Origin: GCA-002694895 sp964436345
Lineage (GTDB): Bacteria; Chloroflexota; Dehalococcoidia; Lucifugimonadales; GCA-002694895
Length of the DNA: 5,710 bases
Assembly (NCBI GenBank): GCA_964436345.1
Contig: CAYTCC010000082.1
Location: 1-5,710 of the forward strand
Direction: 5' to 3'
This document shows positions 1 to 5,403 of this stretch, piece after piece (positions within the stretch are counted from its first letter, which is position 1; the number at the start of each line of letters is the position of its first letter). The notes under the pieces were generated by a model. That model had not been told where the DNA came from. It saw only the letters and a list, made by a program, of their open reading frames with translations, and ran no database searches. Position numbers and translations under genes: made by a program.

Positions 1-69
1 TAAATAATTATCTTTTTTTGCTTGCATTAGGTTTTATACCACATTACTATTTTTACACGGAGGTATATC
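1..69 (+). promoter_or_regulatory. Upstream leader of the SelA-like gene, with strong Shine-Dalgarno
   Basis: This is the only non-coding stretch in the window. It is T-rich and carries a near-consensus Shine-Dalgarno GGAGGT at 59-64, five bases before the ATG at 70, which fixes that start. A weak sigma70-like pair, TTGCAT (22-27) and TACTAT (45-50) with a 17-base spacer, can be drawn. It matches the consensus poorly and would start transcription almost on the ribosome binding site, so I do not claim it as the promoter. The leader could equally be an intergenic gap inside an operon that begins left of the window. I see no riboswitch or hairpin. Confidence 0.6.
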
Positions 70-1191
70 ATGAGTAGTTTAGATGAATTATATGAAAAAT
101 TAGGTGTAAGAAAAGGGATAAGTGCTGCAGGTACAGCAACAATATATGGTGGTTCAAAATTACGTCCTGAAGTTACACAAATAATGATTGAAGCATCAAC
201 TGTGATGCTTGATATGGATGAGTTAAACATTGCAGCTGGAAAAATGATAGGAGAATTGACTGGTTCAGAATATGGTTTGGTGACCAGTGGTTCTGCGGGA
301 GGTTTATTATTACAGGCATGTGCTGTAATCGCTGGAGATGATCCTGCCAAAATGGCAAAACTCCCTGATACAGAGGGAATGAAAAATGAAATTATTATTC
401 AAAGATCCCACAGATTTGCCTATGATCAGTGTTACAGAGCTGCAGGTGCAAAATTCGTAGAAATTGGCGATGGTAAAAGATGCCATGAATGGCAATTAGA
501 GGCTGCTTTTTCTGACAAAACAGCTGCAGTTGCATATTTATTCTCACCTGGTGTTTCTCATATGGCGTTATCATTAGATAAAGTAACTGAAATAGCACAT
601 TCAAAAGGTGTGCCTGTAATAGTTGATGCAGCTTCAATGCTACCTCCCAGAGAAAATTTATCAAAATATCATAAATTAGGAGCAGATTTAGTGATTCATA
701 GTGGTGGAAAAGGGATTAGAGGGCCTCAGGGAACGGGTATTTTATCAGGGAAGAAGGAATTAATTCAAGCTGCATATGCAAATGCATCTCCTCATCAATT
801 TCTTGGCAGGTCAGCTAAAGTTGCAAAAGAAGAGATAGTGGGACTACTTACAGCTTTAAATAATTTTGTTAATGAAGATGAAAAGGTTGAAAACTCTAAA
901 TTTAGAAATAAAAGTCAGAAAGTAGTAGATGCTTTTAGTGAAACCCCAGGATTGGATGCTGCAGTTAAACATGACAATGTAGATTATTTAACACCAGTAT
1001 CAACTTTATTTTTTAATGATGAATGGGAGGGACCTAAAGCTGGTGATATTCTTCAGCGGCTTCAGGAAGGTAATACACCAGTATTTATCAGCAATCAAAT
1101 ACATCCTGATGAATTAATATTTGATCCTTTAAATGTTGATGATGAAGAAGTAGATGTAGTGATTAAAAAAATACGCGAATCAATGGATTAA
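70..1191 (+). CDS. SelA-like PLP-dependent enzyme (D-glucosaminate-6-phosphate ammonia-lyase-like)
   Basis: A complete 373-residue protein of the SelA-related branch of fold-type I PLP enzymes, often named DgaE-like or 'aminotransferase class V-fold'. Visible landmarks are the N-terminal LGVRKGISAAGT (11-22), a phosphate-loop-like TSGSAGG (72-78), GMKNEIIIQRSHR (103-115), the cofactor aspartate in VIVDAAS (D186), and the Schiff-base lysine in HSGGKGIRGPQ (K214). GRSAKVAKEEI (246-256) is also typical. Characterised relatives eliminate ammonia from amino sugar phosphates; SelA itself makes selenocysteyl-tRNA. It is too short for a standard SelA (about 460 residues), so selenium transfer is unlikely. 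A cytosolic C-N lyase or a related PLP reaction is the best inference; the substrate is unknown. The start is set by GGAGGT five bases upstream. It is followed 15 bases later by an Ldh2-type dehydrogenase, presumably co-transcribed. Confidence 0.85.
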   Translation: MSSLDELYEKLGVRKGISAAGTATIYGGSKLRPEVTQIMIEASTVMLDMDELNIAAGKMIGELTGSEYGLVTSGSAGGLLLQACAVIAGDDPAKMAKLPDTEGMKNEIIIQRSHRFAYDQCYRAAGAKFVEIGDGKRCHEWQLEAAFSDKTAAVAYLFSPGVSHMALSLDKVTEIAHSKGVPVIVDAASMLPPRENLSKYHKLGADLVIHSGGKGIRGPQGTGILSGKKELIQAAYANASPHQFLGRSAKVAKEEIVGLLTALNNFVNEDEKVENSKFRNKSQKVVDAFSETPGLDAAVKHDNVDYLTPVSTLFFNDEWEGPKAGDILQRLQEGNTPVFISNQIHPDELIFDPLNVDDEEVDVVIKKIRESMD

Positions 1192-1206
1192 GATAAGAGT
1201 ACATTC

Positions 1207-2307
1207 ATGCTAAAGCAATTTAAGATACCTGATGGCGATGTAATAAGGGTAGATTCCTATTCTTTAAGAAAAGTTGTTAAAGATATTTTTATTAATTGCG
1301 GTGTATCAGAAATAGAATCAGAAATTGGTTCTGATGTGTTAGTTTCAACTGATTTAAGAGGTGTAGATACACATGGGGTATCTAATATGCTTCGTATTTA
1401 TGTAAAAGATTATCAAGATGGTAAATTAAATCCATCTTCCAATATGAAAATAGCAAAAGAAAGTATATCTACGATTAATATTGATGGTGATAATGGGTTA
1501 GGTATTTTACAGGGACCAACAGCTATGGAATATGCTATTAAAAAAGCAAAAGAATCAGGTGTTGGAATTGTGACATTGTTTAATAGTGGTCATATTGGGG
1601 CTGTTGGGCATCATGCAAGAATAGCAGCAGATAATAAAATGGTAGGTATATGTCTTACTGCTGGAGGGACGCTTGTTTTACCTACTTTTGCATCAGAATC
1701 TAGAACAGGAACAAATCCAATTTCTTTGGCTGCCCCATCTAATAAATACCCCTATTTTTTATTTGATGCTGCAACTTCTTCTATAGCAGGAAATAAAGTT
1801 AGATTAGTTGCGAGAAATGGCACTAAGTTGAGTGCGGGTTCAATTGGAGATGAAAATGGAAACCCTATAATGGAACCTATGAGTGTTGATGTTTCTGAAG
1901 ATTTTATTAATATTCCTAACTTATTACCGCTTGGGGGAAATCGTGATCAGGGGTCCCACAAAGGCTATGGGTTATCTTTATTTGTTGAAATTTTATGTAC
2001 AATATTATCTGGGAATGTACCGAATATGGTGGATCCTAATGGTAATTTATGTCATTTTTTTGCTGCTTTTAATATTGAATCATTTACTGAATATAATATT
2101 TTTATATCTAATATGGATTCTATGTTAGAAACTTTATTAAATACTCCATCTACATCTGAAGCAGATAGAGTTATTTATCCTGGTATTATGGAGTATGAAA
2201 ATGAACAAGACAGAATAGAAAATGGAATCCCTTTACATAAAGAGGTAGTTGAATGGTTTTCTAGTACTAGCAAATTGATGAAAATTGATTCTGTGAAGTT
2301 ACTTTAA
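1207..2307 (+). CDS. Ldh2-family NAD(P)-dependent 2-hydroxyacid dehydrogenase (malate/L-lactate/sulfolactate type)
   Basis: A complete 366-residue protein of the malate/L-lactate dehydrogenase family (PF02615), which oxidises 2-hydroxy acids or reduces 2-oxo or imino acids with NAD(P). Members include ComC sulfolactate dehydrogenase, AllD ureidoglycolate dehydrogenase, YiaK and DpkA. Diagnostic stretches are DLRGVDTHGV (49-58, with the probable catalytic H56), NSGHIGAVGHHA (126-137), TNPISLAAP (169-177), DAATSSIAGNKV (187-198), LLPLGG (239-244), HKGYGLSLFVE (251-261) and a late RVIYPG (321-326). The usual GWAxD-like segment after the NAD site reads GSIGDENGNP (211-220), lacking the Trp. The ATG at 1207 lies 15 bases after the previous stop, with only a weak purine-rich stretch (AAGAG region) as ribosome site, so coupling to the upstream gene is likely. 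Motifs do not separate substrates within this family. The nearby sulfopyruvate decarboxylase-like genes make a sulfolactate-type substrate worth testing, but that is inference. Confidence 0.88.
   Translation: MLKQFKIPDGDVIRVDSYSLRKVVKDIFINCGVSEIESEIGSDVLVSTDLRGVDTHGVSNMLRIYVKDYQDGKLNPSSNMKIAKESISTINIDGDNGLGILQGPTAMEYAIKKAKESGVGIVTLFNSGHIGAVGHHARIAADNKMVGICLTAGGTLVLPTFASESRTGTNPISLAAPSNKYPYFLFDAATSSIAGNKVRLVARNGTKLSAGSIGDENGNPIMEPMSVDVSEDFINIPNLLPLGGNRDQGSHKGYGLSLFVEILCTILSGNVPNMVDPNGNLCHFFAAFNIESFTEYNIFISNMDSMLETLLNTPSTSEADRVIYPGIMEYENEQDRIENGIPLHKEVVEWFSSTSKLMKIDSVKLL
2304..2307. other. Convergent stop codons sharing a palindromic TTAA
   Basis: The plus-strand dehydrogenase ends in TAA at 2305-2307 and the minus-strand amidase ends in TAA reading 2306-2304. 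The two genes therefore overlap tail to tail by four bases, the self-complementary TTAA. There is no intergenic space and I see no GC-rich hairpin with a T-run nearby. Both transcripts must either end inside the opposing gene or use a factor-dependent mechanism. Confidence 0.9.
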
Positions 2308-3707
2308 TTAGGATGTTTGTTATGCCAATCGGTTTCATTTTGTATTAATTGAGCACATTTAATAATGAGACGATCTGATTGTATATTACCCATTATTTGA
2401 AAGCTGGTAGGTAGTTCATTTTTATCAAATCCGTTGGGGATACTAATTCCTGGCAAACCAATTAAATTTCCTATTGCTCCAATTAGAGTTATCGGATGAT
2501 CTTCGCTAAATTCTTTTCTGGTAGCCCATCTGAAGTTCTCATTTATATTACTTGCAGTTGATGGTTTTACAGGACTAATTATGATATCTATATTATTAAA
2601 TATTTCATTCATTTGTTGATATAAAATATTTTGAATTCTTAATGATTTGATATAATCTTTTGCTAGGACCGCGTTGGTTGCTAAAGAGCTATAATGAGTT
2701 TCTTGTGCATTTAATTTTGTTTGTAATCCTTTTTCAAAAATTTCCTCAAAAGCTGAACTAGCTTCTGCTGATAGTATAGTTCTTGTTGCAGCACTTATTG
2801 GAAGTTCAGGTAATTTAATAGGAATTAATTTGTGTTTTGATTCCAGGATTTTTAATGTTGCGTTGAAATTGTCTTTTACTTCTTTTTGAATATTATTTGT
2901 AATATCTTCAGGTATTCCTATTTTTAAATTTTTTGGTATTTGATTTGTTATGTTAAAAGAGTTTTCGATCGAATATGGATCTTTATTATCTTTGCCAATG
3001 ATATTTTGAGTGATAATTTCAATATCATTTGATGATAGAGCTAAAGGCCCTATTTTATCCAGAGTCCATGATAAAACCATAGATCCATATCTGCTAACAA
3101 TGCCAAAAGTAGGTCTTAATCCTGTAATTCCACAGTTGGATGCAGGAGACAAAATTGAACCCCATGTTTCAGATCCTATAGCAAAAGGAATTATTCCTGC
3201 TGCAACTGCAGACCCAGATCCACTTGACGACCCTCCGCTCCAAAATGATTTATTCCAGGGATTGATTCCTGGGCCAAAAGCACTGGCATTTGGTTGTTGA
3301 TAACCCATACCTCCGGCAAATTCTACCATTGAAGTTTTTGCACATAAAATCGCTCCTGCAGAATTCAGTTTTGTAATTATTGTAGACTCTACTTCATAAT
3401 GTTGGTTTAAAAAAGGTTTTGCACCCCAAGTAGTAGGACTACCATCATTTGTTGATAATAAATCTTTTGCCGCATAAGGGATTCCATGCAAAGAGCCAAG
3501 GTATTCATTGTTAAAAATTTTCTTTTCAGCTACCTCAGCTTGTTTTAAAGCAGATTTTTTATTTATGTGGGCTATAGCATTATATTGAGGCCCATTTGTT
3601 TCAAGCTTATTTAAAAAATAACGAGTTAATTCTACAGGAGATACTTTTTTATTTTTTATTAAATTTGAAAGTTCAGATATTGAACAAAAAGAAAATTGAT
3701 TATTCAT
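2304..3707 (-). CDS. Amidase-signature family hydrolase (GatA/AtzE-like)
   Basis: A complete 467-residue amidase-signature enzyme, the usual length for GatA- and AtzE-type proteins, which hydrolyse amide bonds. The Ser-cisSer-Lys triad can be placed by family spacing: K81 in GIPYAAKD (75-82), S160 in the serine/glycine-rich SGGSSSGSGSA (157-167), and the nucleophile S184 in GSETWGSILSPAS (178-190), 24 residues after S160 as in FAAH. GITGLRPTFGIVSRYG (193-208) follows. The nucleophile motif is TWGSIL instead of the usual TGGSIR, a variant I recall from a subgroup of GatA-like amidases. It is probably not the tRNA amidotransferase subunit: no GatB is in view and the upstream partner is unusually short. 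The start ATG at 3707 has no Shine-Dalgarno and overlaps the previous gene by eight bases, so translation is probably coupled. It is the last gene of the leftward operon. The substrate is unknown; it is likely cytosolic, with no signal peptide. Confidence 0.88.
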   Translation of the reverse strand: MNNQFSFCSISELSNLIKNKKVSPVELTRYFLNKLETNGPQYNAIAHINKKSALKQAEVAEKKIFNNEYLGSLHGIPYAAKDLLSTNDGSPTTWGAKPFLNQHYEVESTIITKLNSAGAILCAKTSMVEFAGGMGYQQPNASAFGPGINPWNKSFWSGGSSSGSGSAVAAGIIPFAIGSETWGSILSPASNCGITGLRPTFGIVSRYGSMVLSWTLDKIGPLALSSNDIEIITQNIIGKDNKDPYSIENSFNITNQIPKNLKIGIPEDITNNIQKEVKDNFNATLKILESKHKLIPIKLPELPISAATRTILSAEASSAFEEIFEKGLQTKLNAQETHYSSLATNAVLAKDYIKSLRIQNILYQQMNEIFNNIDIIISPVKPSTASNINENFRWATRKEFSEDHPITLIGAIGNLIGLPGISIPNGFDKNELPTSFQIMGNIQSDRLIIKCAQLIQNETDWHNKHPN

Positions 3708-3879
3708 TATTATTAATTTTTGGGGGATAATCCATATTATGAATTTTATATTTATTTAATTCTTCAGAATCTTGAGTGATGCCGTTTATTCTGTTTTTAA
3801 TTAGATCGATATGATCTTTCGGTATTATATAATTAATTTTTTTTGAAATTATTTTAAAAAAATCTTCTATATTTGACAT
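3700..3879 (-). CDS. Small GatC/AtzG-like putative amidase partner subunit
   Basis: A 59-residue protein between the aminotransferase and the amidase. It begins with an ATG at 3879, four bases after the aminotransferase stop. AAGG at 3894-3891 is a modest ribosome site, about 11 bases away. It overlaps the amidase start by eight bases (ATGAATAA). A longer reading from 3951 exists but would overlap the aminotransferase by 68 bases, so I reject it. The pattern is two predicted helices rich in Ile and Lys (about 3-17 and 22-43), then a proline-containing tail, NMDYPPKI (48-55). This resembles the short AtzG subunit that binds the amidase AtzE in 1-carboxybiuret hydrolase, and more distantly GatC. 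The position directly before an amidase-signature gene supports a subunit that wraps or stabilises the amidase. Sequence identity is too low for me to be certain; it could be an unrelated small protein. Confidence 0.65.
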   Translation of the reverse strand: MSNIEDFFKIISKKINYIIPKDHIDLIKNRINGITQDSEELNKYKIHNMDYPPKINNNE

Positions 3880-3883
3880 AATA

Positions 3884-4813
3884 TTACTTACCTTTATTTG
3901 TTGCAGTGCACCAGTTAATATATTTGGGATTTCTACCAGTAACACATTCAAAATAGAGTGCTTGAATTTGTTTTGTTATTGGGCCTACATCACCATCACC
4001 AATTTTCCTGTTATCTAAAGACCCTACAGCTGTTACATGAGCAGCAGTTCCGGTTAAAAACAATTCATCTGCCATATATATTTCCGATCTTCTTATATTT
4101 TGCTCAATTATTTTTATATCTAATTCTTCTGAAGCAAGTTTTATAACAGAATCTCTAGTTATGCCAGTTAAATTATTTGCAGTAACAGGTGGCATAATTA
4201 TAGTTTTATCTTTTATAAGGAATAGATTTTCACCTGCTCCTTCTGAAACATAACCATCTTGAGTTAAAAATATCGCTTCATCGAATCCTGAAAGAGTTGC
4301 CTCTGTTTTTGCGAGTATACTATTTACATAATGACCTCCTATTTTAAATCTTGTGGGAATCATAGTATCATCAATTCTTCTCCAGGAAGATGTGCAGCAA
4401 TTAATTGCTCTATCAGAATCAATATATAGACCAAAAGGTACAGCTATTAAAGCAAAATCACTTGATAAATCTTGTAATTTTAAATTAGCTACTAATTCTT
4501 CACTTTTATATGCCAAAGGCCTAATATAAATATCTTCTTTAAAATTATTTTTAGCTAATAATTCTATAGTAATTTTACATAGATCTTCAGAATTATACGG
4601 GATATCTATCATTAACATTTTACAACCTTCTAATAATCTGTCGTAGTGTTCTTTGATTCTAAAAACATACAAAGTTTCATCCTCTTTATTCCAGTTTCCT
4701 CTTATGCCTTCGAATATAGAAGTCCCATAATGAAGAGCATGTGTTGTGATATGTAAATTTGCCTTGTCATAAGGAATAAATTCACCTTTAAAAAATGCTA
4801 TCTGTGATTTCAT
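3884..4813 (-). CDS. ilvE: Class IV PLP aminotransferase, branched-chain amino acid transaminase type
   Basis: A complete 309-residue fold-type IV aminotransferase, the normal length for IlvE, which swaps amino groups between Val, Leu or Ile and 2-oxoglutarate. Visible are HALHYGTSIFEGIRG (25-39), YIRPLAYKS (96-104), TSSWRRIDDTMIPTRFKIGGHYVNS (split here: TSSWRR 141-146, then the PLP lysine K157 in RFKIGGHY), SEGAGEN (190-196, with E191 matching the glutamate that holds the pyridine nitrogen), LTGITRDSVIKLA (215-227) and LFLTGTAAHVTAV (251-263). The C-terminus NPKYINWCT is typical of one IlvE branch. The ATG at 4813 overlaps the upstream stop as ATGA and has AAGGA six bases before it. The family match is strong, but being embedded between a ThDP decarboxylase and an amidase suggests it may serve a dedicated 2-oxo/2-amino acid step and not, or not only, branched-chain biosynthesis. 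The symbol marks the family, not a proven substrate. Confidence 0.88.
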   Translation of the reverse strand: MKSQIAFFKGEFIPYDKANLHITTHALHYGTSIFEGIRGNWNKEDETLYVFRIKEHYDRLLEGCKMLMIDIPYNSEDLCKITIELLAKNNFKEDIYIRPLAYKSEELVANLKLQDLSSDFALIAVPFGLYIDSDRAINCCTSSWRRIDDTMIPTRFKIGGHYVNSILAKTEATLSGFDEAIFLTQDGYVSEGAGENLFLIKDKTIIMPPVTANNLTGITRDSVIKLASEELDIKIIEQNIRRSEIYMADELFLTGTAAHVTAVGSLDNRKIGDGDVGPITKQIQALYFECVTGRNPKYINWCTATNKGK

Positions 4814-5403
4814 AATTTGTCCTTTGTATTATTGAGCATAGAATTTCTGAATCTATAAGTTGTAAATTCTGGCTCTACAGGTGTTACATCAGGGAATGTT
4901 CCGATTTCTTTGGTTTTTGCAACTATCATTGTTGGGCCATTTTGTTTTAATGATTTAGTAAAAATATTATTAAATTCATTAATATTAGTACATTTGAAAG
5001 TATTTTTAAATCCGCAAGATTTTGCAACTTTTTCAAGTTCAGTATTAAAAGCTGTTGCTGTTGGTTGGTACCCTGTTTGTGCCCACATTTCATTATCACA
5101 AACAATAATGATTAAATTTACCGGACTGACTCTTCCTATAGTAGAAAGGGTTCCTAGGTTCATTAATAATGATCCGTCGCCATCAATAGATATCACTTTC
5201 TCAGATGTATTTATTGCAATTCCCAGGGCAATTGAAGAGCATAACCCCATTGAACCATAAGTATAAAAGTTTCGATTTCTAGGATGAAGTTCAAGTTCAT
5301 TTGTAGCCTGCCATAATTCATCAGAAGTAGGTCCTAAATTCGAAACAATTGGAGAACTATTGCTTTTATCAAGGATTGTTTTAATCAAATCGTATCTAAG
5401 CAA
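4810..5403 (-). CDS. ThDP-dependent decarboxylase beta subunit (sulfopyruvate/phosphonopyruvate decarboxylase-like, ComE type)
   Basis: This is the ThDP-binding subunit of a two-subunit 2-oxo acid decarboxylase, the ComE or C-terminal phosphonopyruvate decarboxylase type. It is 197 residues from the TTG at 5403. Numbered from that start: IVSNLGPTSDEL near 19-30 is the usual N-terminal strand-loop. YGSMG (49-53) precedes the cofactor motif, where SIDGDGS (72-78) begins the GDG-to-N pattern and ends at VCDNEMW (101-107). The motif after it reads AQTGYQPTAT (108-117), where relatives have variants of STGGQPT. I prefer the TTG because GGAGGT (5413-5408) stands four bases before it and the product then opens MLRYDLIK, as in ComE homologues. 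The ATG at 5415 would consume that ribosome site and has none of its own. With the TTG, the overlap with the alpha gene is eight bases. Family members decarboxylate sulfopyruvate or phosphonopyruvate to the aldehyde; the actual 2-oxo acid is unknown. Confidence 0.85.
   Translation of the reverse strand: MLRYDLIKTILDKSNSSPIVSNLGPTSDELWQATNELELHPRNRNFYTYGSMGLCSSIALGIAINTSEKVISIDGDGSLLMNLGTLSTIGRVSPVNLIIIVCDNEMWAQTGYQPTATAFNTELEKVAKSCGFKNTFKCTNINEFNNIFTKSLKQNGPTMIVAKTKEIGTFPDVTPVEPEFTTYRFRNSMLNNTKDKL
4820..4824 (-). promoter_or_regulatory. Ribosome binding site of the aminotransferase gene
   Basis: AAGGA reads on the minus strand at 4824-4820, six bases before the ATG at 4813. It lies inside the last codons of the upstream beta subunit. 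It supports the ATG that overlaps the TGA stop as ATGA, a typical coupled junction. Confidence 0.7.

Noticed and set aside
22..50. Sigma70-like promoter TTGCAT / TACTAT
   Set aside because: Only three and four of six consensus matches in an AT-rich leader, and the predicted start would almost coincide with the Shine-Dalgarno.
70..1191. True selenocysteine synthase SelA
   Set aside because: The protein is too short and lacks the N-terminal tRNA-binding part; the GMKNE and SGGKGIRGPQ pattern fits the ammonia-lyase-like branch, and no SelB, SelD or tRNA-Sec is in view.
1883..2128. 81-residue hydrophobic plus-strand ORF inside the dehydrogenase
   Set aside because: It lies wholly within a conserved gene in another frame. 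The hydrophobic residues come from T-rich codons; there is no ribosome site or family resemblance.
3010..3300. 96-residue plus-strand ORF opposite the amidase
   Set aside because: It is antisense to the most conserved amidase-signature region, and its sequence simply mirrors that conservation.
2304..3879. GatCA of the tRNA-dependent amidotransferase
   Set aside because: The small subunit is far shorter than GatC, no GatB is adjacent, and the nucleophile motif differs from that of GatA.
3880..3951. Longer 83-residue version of the small GatC/AtzG-like protein
   Set aside because: It would overlap the aminotransferase C-terminus by 68 bases. The ATG at 3879 lies just after the aminotransferase stop and gives an N-terminus typical of such subunits.
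4910..5260. 116-residue plus-strand ORF opposite the decarboxylase beta subunit
   Set aside because: It is antisense to the ThDP-binding motif of a clear gene, with no ribosome binding site or recognisable domain.
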